NCBI GenBank assembly: GCA_018376905.1
Contig: JAHAAK010000025.1
Span: 1-36,020 of the forward strand
Origin: Collinsella sp.
Lineage (GTDB): Bacteria > Actinomycetota > Coriobacteriia > Coriobacteriales > Coriobacteriaceae
Length of the DNA stretch: 36,020 nt
Direction of reading: 5' to 3'
The notes under the pieces were generated by a model that saw only the letters and a list, made by a program, of their open reading frames with translations, did no database searches and was not told the DNA's origin. Position 1 is the first letter of the stretch; every line of letters begins with the position of its first letter. Positions 15,244-27,301 of the stretch are shown here, in pieces. Position numbers and translations under genes: made by a program.

Positions 15244-16308
15244 TTAGTTAAGGCGCTCCACAAAGAAATCTGCCATGGAGAGGAACAGCTCGCGTGCGTG
15301 CGGATCAAGCTCAACGTTCTCGATGGCCGCTTTGGCCTTAGCGGTCAGGTCGAGCGCGTAAGTGTGGGCGTAATCGATGGAGCCGGTCTCCTGGAAGATC
15401 TCCACGGCGCGTGCGAGCTGCGCGGGATCATCGGTGCCCGAGGAAAGAATCGCCTCGACCTCGTCGTGGTGGCGCTCATCAGAGAGGGCGTGTACGGCGA
15501 CAAGCGTGCGCTTGCCCTCGGTGATGTCGGTGCGGAAGTCCTTGTTGGCGGCTTCCTTAGTGCCGACAAGGTTGAGCAGGTCGTCCTGAATCTGAAAGGC
15601 AAGGCCCGTGTGCAGGCCAAAGGCGCGCAGCGCTTCGATTTGCTCATCGTTGCCGCCGCCGATAATGGCTCCGGCGGCAAGCGGCGTGGCTCCGCTGTAA
15701 AACGCGGTCTTGTGCGTCGCCATGTCCAGGTAGTCATCAACCGAGATATCAAAGCGCCCGTCACGGACCCAACCCAGGTCGAGTGCTTGACCCTCAATGG
15801 TGCGGACGATCATCTCGGTAAGCTCGTGGAGCACGCGCAGCTTCACGTCGGACTCCAGCGTGGGGTCGTCGAGAACCGTCTTGGTGACCATGGTGAGCGC
15901 CAGGTCGCCACAATTGATGGCAAGGCCCGTGCCCTCGGTAAGGTGCATGCAGGGCTTGCCTCGACGAAGCTGTCCGTTGTCGGCGATGTCGTCATGGATA
16001 AGCGCTCCCGACTGAAAGTGCTCGATAGCTGCCGCCGCGCTGCGGGCGCTCTCAAAGCTGCCACCTACCGCGGTGGCGGCGAGCATGCAGATGAGCGGGC
16101 GGTGGCGCTTGCCGGCATTGGCCGTAAAAGCCGAGAGCGGCGCGTACAGGTAGCGCTCGATATCGGCAGAGGTCGCCTGTCCGTCAAAGAACGTGGCCAG
16201 ATAGGCGTTAATCTGGTCAAAGTGCTGGGCTAAAAAGCTGGTAAACGGACTGGACACGGGTTCTCGCATTCTTTCTGAGGTTGCGTTGATGCAATATGCA
16301 GACAACAT
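15244..16308 (-). CDS. Polyprenyl diphosphate synthase (trans-isoprenyl family)
   Basis: The enzyme condenses isopentenyl diphosphate with allylic diphosphates to make a linear polyprenyl diphosphate, for quinones or undecaprenyl-type lipids. The first Asp-rich motif is in ALIHDDIADNGQLRRGKP and the second in QIQDDLLNLVG, where the usual final Asp is Asn. GKRTLVAVHAL is also conserved. 354 residues from this start. An in-frame ATG at 16269 (MREPVSSP) would give 341 residues; neither start has a convincing ribosome site. Chain length cannot be told from sequence by eye. The gene is transcribed with the PGB protein on the same strand, 138 bases apart, probably as a separate unit. Confidence 0.9.
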   Translation of the reverse strand: MLSAYCINATSERMREPVSSPFTSFLAQHFDQINAYLATFFDGQATSADIERYLYAPLSAFTANAGKRHRPLICMLAATAVGGSFESARSAAAAIEHFQSGALIHDDIADNGQLRRGKPCMHLTEGTGLAINCGDLALTMVTKTVLDDPTLESDVKLRVLHELTEMIVRTIEGQALDLGWVRDGRFDISVDDYLDMATHKTAFYSGATPLAAGAIIGGGNDEQIEALRAFGLHTGLAFQIQDDLLNLVGTKEAANKDFRTDITEGKRTLVAVHALSDERHHDEVEAILSSGTDDPAQLARAVEIFQETGSIDYAHTYALDLTAKAKAAIENVELDPHARELFLSMADFFVERLN

Positions 16309-16382
16309 ATTGCCACATTAGGGCGTTTGGCGCGGCAGTTTTGGCGATTTAGGACAACGGGCGTGCGTTTGATGGAGCGCGC

Positions 16383-18833
16383 CTAAATCAGCCTAAAATG
16401 CTCGAGCGCCGCAACGACACCGTCGTGATCGACGGTGCCGGTCACGTAATCGGCCTTATCCTTGAGATAGTCCGGTGCATTGCCCATGGCGATACCGACA
16501 TCGACGGCGTTCATCAGCGAGACGTCATTGCTGGCGTCGCCGATGCCGTATACGGTTCCGTGGTGGGGATCGAGGGCGTCGAGTACAGACTGGATGCCCC
16601 CGCGCTTCGTGCATTCGCGGGGCGAGATTTCGGTTACCTCGAGTTCGAGCTCGTTAAAGCACAGCAGCGGCTCAAGTGCCTTATCTTGAGCGATGTGGTT
16701 GGCGAGCGATGTAGACATCAAGATCTTGTAGACACTGTAATGTTGCAGCTGCGTGACTGCGTCGCCCAGGGTGCGCGCGTATCCGGGAGCATCGGGCGCA
16801 TCGGCACTCATGCGCACGACGCCGTTGAGGCCCTCAAAGCGGATGACCTCGCCCGATTGCTCAAGGTAGGGGGCAAGACGCTGCAGCATACTGGGCGTCA
16901 TCGACAGATCGCGAATTGTGTGTCCGTTGATCTCGGCGTAACCGCCCGCAAGACAGACGATGCCGGTCCAGGGCAGCTCAAGAAGTTTGGGGTGGATGCA
17001 GCTCAGGGTACGTCCCGTGCAGATAAAGGCCATGTTGCCGTTGGCGACAAACTCGCGGATTGCCTGCGAAACCGCCTCGTTGGGATAGGGGGAGAGGTCC
17101 CGCTCGTCTTCGGGAAGGTCTTGGGCGAGCCTGGGGTCTTGCCAGGCGAGCGTTCCGTCGATATCGAAGAAGCAAATATTGCCGCGCTTATGGGCCGCGC
17201 TGGCGGCAGGGGAGGCCGAGGTGGTGGGCACAAATTCCGGCTCGAGGCCCATGATCTGGTCAAAATGCTCTTTAACGCGGGGAACGGAGATGCCGATAAT
17301 CACCTGGGCGGTCTTGCCCGTAATGATGAGGCCCTTGGCGCCCACTGCGACAAACGACGCGTTATCTGCAACGATGGAAGGGTCTGCGACCTCGACGCGC
17401 AGGCGCGTGGCGCAGTTGGTTGCGCCCACGATATTGCCAACGCCACCTAAAAGCTGAATTACCCGCTCAGCGAGGACGTGATCTTGATCGGATCGACTAT
17501 TGACCTCGTCATTGGGAGATTGCTCTTTGGCAAAGTCGCTTCCCGTTAAACGATCGATTGCCGCGCGATTGGCGACATGATCCTCGCGGCCCGGCGTCTT
17601 AAGGTCATAGACCAAGATGAGTGCTCGAAAACTAACAAAAAAGATGAGGCTAAAGGCAAGGCCGATACCGAGCGCCAAAAGATAGGCACCGGCATGCGTG
17701 CGCATGAGCGGAATAAAGTTGAAGGCTGCCATCTCAATCAGGCCGCCCGAGAAGATGCCGACGATGCCAAAGAGATTCATGGTTGTGGCAAGGCAAGACG
17801 ATAAGACGGCGTAGAGCAAAAAGAGCCCGGGGTGGGTGAACATAAAGAGAAACTCGAGTGGCTCGGTAACGCCGCAAACCACCGAGGCGACGATGGCGGG
17901 CAAAAGGATGACCTTAAGGCCGGCGCGGCGCTCTGGTTTTGCGGTGGAGTAGAACGCGGCTGCGATGGCGGGAAGGCCAAAGAGCTTGACCCAGCCGGTG
18001 GCGGTAAAACCGGCCCACGGCGCAAGTTCATTAAGGGGGCGCGTGCTATGGGAGAGGATGGGGAGCAAGCTGCTCCACGTGGCGTAGATGCCGTCGTTAA
18101 TGACCAGGTTGTCGTAGTAGATCGGCATGTAGAGCAGGTGGTGCAGCCCCATGGGCTCGAGCGCTCGCTCCAAAAGCACAAAGATGCCCACGCCAAAGGG
18201 GCCGACGCTCGTAAGTGCATGGCGCAGCGTTTCGGTCATTGCGTATACGGAGGGCACGATGGCGGCCGAGATAGCGGCAAGGGCAAACACGGCAAAAAAG
18301 CTGATGAGGTAGACCAGCGAGGAGCCCGAGAAGGTGCCGAGCCAATCGGGAACCTTGGCATCGTAGAAGCGGTCATGGATGGCGACGACGGTTGCCGATA
18401 CCGCCAGCGGGCCGATAATGCCGGTGTCGAGCGTCTTGATGCCGTCGATGATGGTGATGCCGCTAGCGGAGGTCAAAGACGACGGGTACTTAAGTCCAAG
18501 ATTGTCTCCGCTCAGCTTAATGATCTCGCTCAAAAAGAAGCAGTAGGCAAAATAGGCGACGAGAGCCTCGAGGCAGCAACGAGCCGGTTGTTTTTGGGCA
18601 AGACCGATGGGCAGCGCTACGGCAAAAAGGAGCGGGAGGCGTTTAAAGACCGTCCACGAGCCGCGCTGGATGATGGTCCAAAAAGCGTACCAAGGGGTTC
18701 CGTATACGGCGAGATCGCCGACGATGTCCGCAGTCGTTGCGAGAGCGGAGACGCCGACCATGAGGCCTGATATAGAAAACAGCATGGCGGGCGCGAACAT
18801 TGCCCCGCCAAAGCGTTGGATTTTTTGCAGCAT
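16383..18833 (-). CDS. PTS EIIC-EIIB (glucose/maltose family) fused to a HAD phosphatase
   Basis: 816 residues. About 1-410 is an EIIC of the glucose/maltose superfamily with about ten membrane segments and the signature CGVTEPLEFLFMF. About 450-530 is an EIIB with the phosphorylated Cys in GATNCATRLRV (Cys474). After a short Ala/Ser linker, about 550-816 is a Cof-type HAD phosphatase with FFDIDGTLAW (Asp557 and 559), ICTGRT and GDASNDVSLMNAVDVGIAMGNA. The protein would import a sugar while phosphorylating it, and the fused phosphatase could remove the phosphate inside the cell. No EIIA is present, so one must come from elsewhere. GGAAGG precedes the ATG by 6 bases. A GntR gene is divergent. 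The sugar may be maltose, trehalose or another alpha-glucoside; this is inferred from context. Confidence 0.88.
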   Translation of the reverse strand: MLQKIQRFGGAMFAPAMLFSISGLMVGVSALATTADIVGDLAVYGTPWYAFWTIIQRGSWTVFKRLPLLFAVALPIGLAQKQPARCCLEALVAYFAYCFFLSEIIKLSGDNLGLKYPSSLTSASGITIIDGIKTLDTGIIGPLAVSATVVAIHDRFYDAKVPDWLGTFSGSSLVYLISFFAVFALAAISAAIVPSVYAMTETLRHALTSVGPFGVGIFVLLERALEPMGLHHLLYMPIYYDNLVINDGIYATWSSLLPILSHSTRPLNELAPWAGFTATGWVKLFGLPAIAAAFYSTAKPERRAGLKVILLPAIVASVVCGVTEPLEFLFMFTHPGLFLLYAVLSSCLATTMNLFGIVGIFSGGLIEMAAFNFIPLMRTHAGAYLLALGIGLAFSLIFFVSFRALILVYDLKTPGREDHVANRAAIDRLTGSDFAKEQSPNDEVNSRSDQDHVLAERVIQLLGGVGNIVGATNCATRLRVEVADPSIVADNASFVAVGAKGLIITGKTAQVIIGISVPRVKEHFDQIMGLEPEFVPTTSASPAASAAHKRGNICFFDIDGTLAWQDPRLAQDLPEDERDLSPYPNEAVSQAIREFVANGNMAFICTGRTLSCIHPKLLELPWTGIVCLAGGYAEINGHTIRDLSMTPSMLQRLAPYLEQSGEVIRFEGLNGVVRMSADAPDAPGYARTLGDAVTQLQHYSVYKILMSTSLANHIAQDKALEPLLCFNELELEVTEISPRECTKRGGIQSVLDALDPHHGTVYGIGDASNDVSLMNAVDVGIAMGNAPDYLKDKADYVTGTVDHDGVVAALEHFRLI

Positions 18834-18872
18834 GTTCTGCCTTCCGAATATCGAGGCGCGTTGCGCGTGGGG

Positions 18873-18888
18873 AAACGTTTAAACAATG
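18873..18888. promoter_or_regulatory. Putative GntR operator upstream of the PTS-HAD gene
   Basis: AAACGTTTAAACAATG contains GTTTAAACAA, the core also found before gntR, the ABC importer and malQ. It lies 40 bases upstream of the PTS start. A nearby CAATG-GATT-CATTG inverted repeat (18884-18897) overlaps it. Confidence 0.5.
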
Positions 18889-18997
18889 GATTCATTGTAG
18901 AGGACCAGACGATTGTCGTACCGGCAGTTTTGAGCGAAACCGATTTGGGCATGACAGAAACCGTCAACGGTTAAATCCTGTCGCTTTACCGATATTC

Positions 18998-19010
18998 GGT
19001 TTAAACAACT
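18998..19010. promoter_or_regulatory. Putative GntR operator upstream of gntR
   Basis: GGTTTAAACAACT repeats the same core about 53 bases before the gntR start. CGATATTCGG just before it (18990-18999) recurs in inverted orientation at 18844-18853, next to the PTS start. AACCGT-CA-ACGGTT (18959-18972) is another palindrome in this intergenic region. Confidence 0.45.
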
Positions 19011-19062
19011 TTAAGAAATGCTATCGTGCCTAGCCGGAAATGAATAATGTAGAGGTGAAACA

Positions 19063-19782
19063 ATGCCAAAAGCGATATACGAAGGAATCTACCGAGAAAT
19101 ACGCTCGCGCATCATTAATGGGACCTATGCGTTTCAGGAGATGCTGCCAACCGAAGCCGAGCTGACCGCGGAGTTCGGATGCACTCGCAATACCGTCCGT
19201 CGCGCCTTGGGTATGCTGGCCGACGGGATGTTTGTGCAGCCCATACACGGCAAGGGCGTGCGCGTTATTTGGCTTAAGGGCGAAACCGACATGTTGGGCG
19301 CACTCGAAGAGGTTGAGTCGTTTGGCGAGTTTGCAAAGCGCAACAATGCCGTTGCATCTACGGACGTTAAGTCTTTCGAACATCTGGTTTGCACCGAGCA
19401 ACTCTCTCGTCACCTGGGCTTTAAGGTGGGCGAGGAGTTGATTCGCGTAGTGCGTGTCCGAAGCCTCAACGGCAACGCGCGCCAAGTGGACCATGGCTAT
19501 TTTTTGGCGTCGATCGCCAAGGGCCTGACTCCCGAGATCGCGGCAGATTCTATTTACGGCTATCTGGAGCACAAGCGCGGTGTCAAAGTGATGGCGAGCC
19601 GTCGTACGGTGAGTGTCGAGCTCGCCAACGATGAGGACTGCAGCTATCTTGACCTCGGCAAATACAACTGCGTTGCCGTCATGGAGAGTCAGTCGTACAC
19701 CTCGGACGGTATCTTGTTTGAGGTGACGCACACTCGCACACACCCCGAGATCTTCCATTACCGTGTCAATTCCAAGCGATAG
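19063..19782 (+). CDS. GntR/HutC-family transcriptional regulator
   Basis: 239 residues. The N-terminal winged helix-turn-helix (about 5-70) has YEGIYREIRSRIINGTY, LPTEAELTAEFGCTRNTVRRALGMLADGMFVQPIHGKG, which matches GntR. The C-terminal part (about 90-235) is a UTRA effector domain (LIRVVRVRSLNGNARQVDHGYF...). This is the HutC subgroup that includes trehalose repressor TreR, whose effector is a sugar phosphate. GAGGTGA lies 5 bases before the ATG. It is divergent from the PTS-HAD gene and followed by a strong terminator and the ABC importer. A sugar or sugar-phosphate inducer is likely, but its identity is unknown. Confidence 0.9.
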   Translation: MPKAIYEGIYREIRSRIINGTYAFQEMLPTEAELTAEFGCTRNTVRRALGMLADGMFVQPIHGKGVRVIWLKGETDMLGALEEVESFGEFAKRNNAVASTDVKSFEHLVCTEQLSRHLGFKVGEELIRVVRVRSLNGNARQVDHGYFLASIAKGLTPEIAADSIYGYLEHKRGVKVMASRRTVSVELANDEDCSYLDLGKYNCVAVMESQSYTSDGILFEVTHTRTHPEIFHYRVNSKR

Positions 19783-19820
19783 CCGGCTAGCTCGCAGCCT
19801 GACGAGACTCATGGCCTCAA

Positions 19821-19875
19821 AGAGAAAACGCCCGGTCAAACCGACGGTACATCGGCTTGACCGGGCGTTTTCTCT
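19821..19875. terminator. Strong bidirectional terminator after gntR
   Basis: AGAGAAAACGCCCGGTCAA (19821-19839) pairs perfectly with its complement at 19857-19875. A-rich and T-rich ends on each side suit termination in both directions. Confidence 0.85.
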
Positions 19876-19893
19876 GCATTCGATAACAAATAA

Positions 19894-19980
19894 TTGTTTA
19901 TACAAAACTTGTCAAGTATCAAGTTGAAATTACCGTTCACCGAAGTTTTTCTACCGCTCTAGTAATACTTGTTCAAACAA
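19894..19980. promoter_or_regulatory. Two putative GntR operators upstream of the ABC importer
   Basis: TTGTTTATACAA (19894-19905) and TTGTTCAAACAA (19969-19980) are 75 bases apart and fit the core shared with the other sites. The second is palindromic apart from one central base. They precede the binding-protein gene by 108 or more bases. The rest of 19783-20088 holds the terminator and a GGCGGC/GCCGCC stem just before the ribosome site, with no gene. Confidence 0.5.
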
Positions 19981-20088
19981 CTAGCCAAATAGCGTATCGT
20001 TCAAATCAGCAAAAGGGGCAAAGTCCCCGAGCCAATCTCCGAAGGCGGCGGCAAAGGGTGCCGCCACGGTGTGAAAGGGTGGATTGTA

Positions 20089-21405
20089 ATGAAGAACGAA
20101 ATGAGCAGAAGGCAGTTCCTGGGCTTTGCTGGTTCCGCGGCTGCAGTTCTTGGTCTGGGCCTCGTGGGTTGCGGTGGTTCTGCCGGCTCCGGCTCCTCTG
20201 CTTCTGGTGACGCTGCCGAGGTCTACTTCCTCCAATTCAAGCCCGAGGTCGACAAGGAGTGGAAGGAGATCGCCAAGGCCTATAAGAAGGAGAAGGGCGT
20301 CGAGGTCAAGATCGTGACCGCTGCCTCCAACACCTACGAGGAGAAGCTCAAGTCCGAGATGTCCAAGAGCTCCGCTCCGACCCTGTTCCAGGTCAACGGC
20401 CCCACCGGTCTTAAGAACTGGAAGGATTACTGCGCCGACCTGTCCGATACCAAGCTCCGCGGTGAGCTCATTGATGACTCCCTGGCTCTGCAGTCCGACG
20501 GCAAGGATGTGTGCATCGACTGGGTTCAGGAGAGCTTCGGCATTATTTACAACAAGCAGCTGCTCGAGAAGGCTGGCTACAAGGCCGAGGACATCAACTC
20601 CTTCGACAAGCTGAAGGCTTGTGCCGATGACATCCAGGCCCGCAAGGACGAGCTTGGTGTCGAGGGTGCCTTCACTTCCGCCGGCATGGACGACTCCTCC
20701 AGCTGGCGCTACACCACCCACCTTGCCAACATGCCGCTCTACTACGAGTTTGAGAAGGAGCACAACCAGGAGGACGACGAGATCAAGGGTGAGTTCCTCG
20801 ACAACTACAAGCAGATCTTCGACCTGTACATCACCGACTCCACCTGCGATCCTTCGCAGCTTGCCTCCAAGACCGGCGACGACGCCACCAACGAGTTCGC
20901 AACCGGCAAGGCCGTCTTCTATCAGAACGGCTCTTGGGCATACGCTGACCTCACCAAGGCCGGTATGACCGACGACCAGCTCGGCATGCTGCCGATCTAC
21001 ATCGGCGTCGACGGCGAGGAGAACCAGGGCCTGTGCTCCGGCGGCGAGAACTACTGGTGCGTGAGCTCCCAGGCTTCCGAGGATGCTCAGAAGGCCACCG
21101 AGGACTTCATGTACTGGTGCGTCACCGCTGACACCCCGACCAGCATCATCGCCGACAAGATGGGTCTGACCGCTCCGTTCAAGAGCGCCAAGGAGACCAC
21201 CAACGTCTTCTCGCAGCAGGCCGTTGCCATGGCCAAGGACGGCAAGAAGACCGTCGCTTGGGACTTCGTCTACATCCCCTCTGAGGAGTGGAAGAAGAAC
21301 CTCAAGCAGGCTCTCATTGCTTATGCTGCCGACAACACCAAGTGGGACGGCGTCAAGAACGCCTTCGTCGATGGCTGGAAGACCGAGAAGGCTGCTTCCG
21401 AGTAA
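20089..21405 (+). CDS. Sugar ABC transporter substrate-binding lipoprotein (Tat-exported)
   Basis: 438 residues of the solute-binding family 1 (maltodextrin type). The N-terminus MSRRQFLGFAG carries a twin-arginine motif, then a hydrophobic stretch and a lipobox LVGCGG, so the protein should be folded before export by Tat and then lipid-anchored. The mature part has the usual features (FSKSSAPTLFQVNGP-like substrate loop, EFATGKAVFYQNGSWAY, PTSIIADKMGLTAPFKSA). Start ATG at 20089 follows AAAGGGTGG. It is the first gene of the importer operon and its codon use suggests high expression. A maltose/maltodextrin-type ligand is inferred from malQ and phosphorylase nearby. Confidence 0.9.
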   Translation: MKNEMSRRQFLGFAGSAAAVLGLGLVGCGGSAGSGSSASGDAAEVYFLQFKPEVDKEWKEIAKAYKKEKGVEVKIVTAASNTYEEKLKSEMSKSSAPTLFQVNGPTGLKNWKDYCADLSDTKLRGELIDDSLALQSDGKDVCIDWVQESFGIIYNKQLLEKAGYKAEDINSFDKLKACADDIQARKDELGVEGAFTSAGMDDSSSWRYTTHLANMPLYYEFEKEHNQEDDEIKGEFLDNYKQIFDLYITDSTCDPSQLASKTGDDATNEFATGKAVFYQNGSWAYADLTKAGMTDDQLGMLPIYIGVDGEENQGLCSGGENYWCVSSQASEDAQKATEDFMYWCVTADTPTSIIADKMGLTAPFKSAKETTNVFSQQAVAMAKDGKKTVAWDFVYIPSEEWKKNLKQALIAYAADNTKWDGVKNAFVDGWKTEKAASE

Positions 21406-21436
21406 GCAGTTGCTGCCCAAGCTATCTGATTAGCGA

Positions 21437-21472
21437 CAGGGGGCGGGCAGACGTAGGTTTGCCCGCCCCCTG
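21437..21472 (+). terminator. Intercistronic stem-loop between binding protein and permease genes
   Basis: CAGGGGGCGGGCA pairs perfectly with TGCCCGCCCCCTG around a 10-base loop, with no T-run. Such structures between a binding-protein gene and permease genes usually stabilise the upstream message or cut readthrough, giving more binding protein than membrane parts. Confidence 0.65.
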
Positions 21473-21492
21473 CATATTGAAAGGACCCTTCT

Positions 21493-22347
21493 ATGGGCAA
21501 AGCACTCAAGCGCTGGTGGCCGCTCTTTATGCTGCCCACGTGCCTGGCGTTTATGATCGGGTTCGTGATCCCTTTTATCCAGGGCTTCTATCTCTCGTTC
21601 TGCCAGTTTATTACCATTAACAACGCGCATTTTGTCGGTATTGAGAACTACGTGCGCGCACTGTCCGATCCGCAGTTTGCTACGTCGTTCTTCTTTACGG
21701 TGGCGTTTGCCTTCCTGTCGACGGTGCTCATCAACGTGATCGCCCTCGCCATTGCGCAGGCGCTCACCCGCAAGGCGCTCAAGGGTACCAATATCTTCCG
21801 TACGATCTTCTTTATGCCCAACCTCATCGGCGGCATCGTGCTGGGCTACATTTGGCAGATTCTGATCAACTGCCTGCTTTCCAACATCGGCGCCCAGCTC
21901 ATTGCCCTTAACTCTGCTGCTGGCTTCTGGGGCCTTATCATCCTGACCCTGTGGCAGCAGGTCGGCTACATGATGATCATCTACATCGCCGGTCTGCAGT
22001 CCATTCCGTCCGACTACATCGAGGCCGCCAAGGTTGACGGTGCCACGGCATGGCAGACGTTCTGGAAGGTTAAGATCCCCAATCTGATGCCGACGATCAC
22101 CATCTGCCTGTTCCTGTCCATCACCAACGGCTTTAAGCTGTTCGACCAGAACCTCGCCCTTACCGGCGGCGCCCCTGCGCACTCCACCGAGATGCTCGCC
22201 CTGAACATCTACAACACGTTCTATTCGCGTGCCGGTATCGCATGGCAGGGCATCGGTCAGGCCAAGGCGGTTATCTTCTGCATCCTGGTCGTAGCAATCT
22301 CCATGATCCAACTTAAGGCCACGAGGTCCAAGGAGGTGCAGCAGTAA
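21493..22347 (+). CDS. Sugar ABC transporter permease, MalF type
   Basis: 284 residues with six predicted membrane segments. The EAA loop that contacts the ATPase is YIEAAKVDGATAWQTFWKVKIPNL. AAAGGA lies 7 bases before the ATG. Its TAA overlaps the next ATG (TAATG), so the two permeases are translationally coupled and should form the heterodimeric channel of a CUT1-type importer. Confidence 0.93.
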   Translation: MGKALKRWWPLFMLPTCLAFMIGFVIPFIQGFYLSFCQFITINNAHFVGIENYVRALSDPQFATSFFFTVAFAFLSTVLINVIALAIAQALTRKALKGTNIFRTIFFMPNLIGGIVLGYIWQILINCLLSNIGAQLIALNSAAGFWGLIILTLWQQVGYMMIIYIAGLQSIPSDYIEAAKVDGATAWQTFWKVKIPNLMPTITICLFLSITNGFKLFDQNLALTGGAPAHSTEMLALNIYNTFYSRAGIAWQGIGQAKAVIFCILVVAISMIQLKATRSKEVQQ

Positions 22348-23186
22348 TGAAACGCGATAAGGCTATTAACCGCGCGCTCTCGATTTTCTTTACGATCCTG
22401 TCGCTCGCGTGGATCTACCCCGTGTTCATGATTGCGCTCAATTCCTTTAAAAAGGCAACTGCAATCAGCACCACCACGGCATTCGATCTGCTCACGCCCG
22501 AGACGTTCAACGGCCTCGCAAACTACATGCACGCCCTTAACGAGCAGGGCTTTGCCTCGGCATTTATGTACTCGCTCATCATCACGGTCACGTCGGTCGT
22601 GCTGATTCTGGTGTGCTGCTCCATGTGTGCTTGGTACGTAGTGCGCGTCAACAGCAAGATCTCGAACTTCTTCTATTACCTGTTCGTCTTCTCGATGGTC
22701 GTGCCCTTCCAGATGCTCATGTTCACGCTGTCCAATTTGGCGGACCGCATCGGCTTCAACACGCCGTTCAACATCTGCTTTATCTACCTCGGCTTTGGCG
22801 CGGGCCTGGCGGTCTTTATGTTCGCCGGCTTTGTCAAGAACATCCCGCTCGAGATCGAAGAGGCGGCCATGATCGACGGCTGCAACCCGGTCCAGGTGTT
22901 CTTTAAGATCGTCCTTCCCATTATGAAGCCCACCTATCTTTCGGTCGGTATCCTTGAGACCATGTGGGTCTGGAACGACTATCTGCTGCCCTACCTTACG
23001 CTCGACTCCACCAAGTACAAGACCATTCCTATCTTGATCCAGTACTTCCGTGGCGGCTATGGCCACGTCGAGCTCGGCCCCATGATGGCATGCATCATGA
23101 TGGTCGTCATCCCCATCGTCATCATGTACATCTTCTGCCAGAAGTACATCATTGACGGCGTTGTGGCAGGTGCCGTCAAGGGCTGA
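22347..23186 (+). CDS. Sugar ABC transporter permease, MalG type
   Basis: 279 residues, six membrane segments, and the EAA loop EIEEAAMIDGCNPVQVFFKIVLPIMKP. It is the partner of the preceding permease, sharing a TAATG overlap. The C-terminal end (KYIIDGVVAGAVKG) is typical of MalG-type permeases. The ATPase gene follows after 68 bases that include a GC-rich stem. Confidence 0.93.
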   Translation: MKRDKAINRALSIFFTILSLAWIYPVFMIALNSFKKATAISTTTAFDLLTPETFNGLANYMHALNEQGFASAFMYSLIITVTSVVLILVCCSMCAWYVVRVNSKISNFFYYLFVFSMVVPFQMLMFTLSNLADRIGFNTPFNICFIYLGFGAGLAVFMFAGFVKNIPLEIEEAAMIDGCNPVQVFFKIVLPIMKPTYLSVGILETMWVWNDYLLPYLTLDSTKYKTIPILIQYFRGGYGHVELGPMMACIMMVVIPIVIMYIFCQKYIIDGVVAGAVKG

Positions 23187-23254
23187 TGCCGTAACTGTTT
23201 TGCAAGTTTTGGCGGCGCCCCTCAGCGCGGCGCCGCGTATCGAAAGGTAAAGAC

Positions 23255-24454
<1,200 letters not shown>

Positions 24455-24522
24455 GCCCGGTGCATCCGGACCCTCCCTTTGGGCGACTGCGGTATTGCCA
24501 TCCTTTTGCCGCGGTCACATAT

Positions 24523-24566
24523 AAGGCTCCCCTCCCGTCCACTGGGCGAGAGGGGAGCCTTTCTTT
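24523..24566 (+). terminator. Intrinsic terminator of the ABC importer operon
   Basis: AAGGCTCCCCTC (24523-24534) pairs with GAGGGGAGCCTT (24550-24561) and is followed by TCTTTG. It lies 70 bases after the ATPase stop. Confidence 0.85.
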
Positions 24567-24593
24567 GTGTTGGGGCTGTCTGACCGGTCGTTT

Positions 24594-24808
24594 GTCTCGA
24601 TCTGTAACGGGTGAGGCTGATTTCGGACGTTAGATGTTACAGATTGAGACGGTTCCGCTGAGCTAACCATTTCATCTAAATCTGTAACACCAAAGGTGAA
24701 TTTCAGCTGCTAGATGTTACAGATCGAGATTGACCCAAGGGGGGCCGGTATGTCTCAATCTGTAACGGCTGGGGCCGTTTTTACCGAGTAGCTGTTACAG
24801 ATCGAGAT
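24594..24808. repeat. Three tandem palindromic units with ATCTGTAAC/GTTACAGAT arms
   Basis: Units at 24594-24650, 24674-24730 and 24752-24808 are each exactly 57 bases: 15-bp arms (family GTCTCGATCTGTAAC) around a 27-base loop. Arms carry 0-2 mismatches. The loops differ but share traces such as TTAGAT or TAGAT before the right arm. Spacers are 23 and 21 bases. They fill the space between the importer terminator and the phosphorylase terminator, so they lie outside transcripts. They are not CRISPR-like, since each unit is itself a stem-loop and the interspaced parts are short. Confidence 0.85.
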
Positions 24809-24845
24809 TCTTCGGTCGAGTCGGGTCACAGGGTAGCGTGCGGGC

Positions 24846-24881
24846 ACAAAAAGCGGAGCCGCGTTGCCACGACTCCGCTTT
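24846..24881 (-). terminator. Intrinsic terminator of the phosphorylase gene
   Basis: On the - strand, AAAGCGGAG pairs with CTCCGCTTT and is followed by TTG. It lies 27 bases after the phosphorylase stop. Confidence 0.75.
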
Positions 24882-24907
24882 CAAGAGGATGGGTAAAGGA
24901 AACGAAA

Positions 24908-27175
<2,268 letters not shown>

Positions 27176-27243
27176 GTTTTCTCCTGTGATGGGTTGTTTC
27201 ATGTCTGCAATTCATAAGAAGCCCGCGCGAGGGATTGAGATGG

Positions 27244-27280
27244 CCTCACGCGGGGAAACGGACGCGTCCGCACGGTGAGG
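27244..27280. other. GC-rich stem-loop between malQ and glgP
   Basis: CCTCAC and GTGAGG enclose a self-complementary GGACGCGTCC and GC-rich flanks. Without a T-run it is more likely an mRNA-stability or partial-termination element than a full terminator. Confidence 0.4.
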
Positions 27281-27301
27281 TGGGGTCGGGCGTGGTGGCT
27301 C

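Noticed and set aside
24594..24808. CRISPR array
   Set aside because: The repeated parts are paired arms around loops, the spacers are only 21-23 bases, there are only three units and no cas genes.
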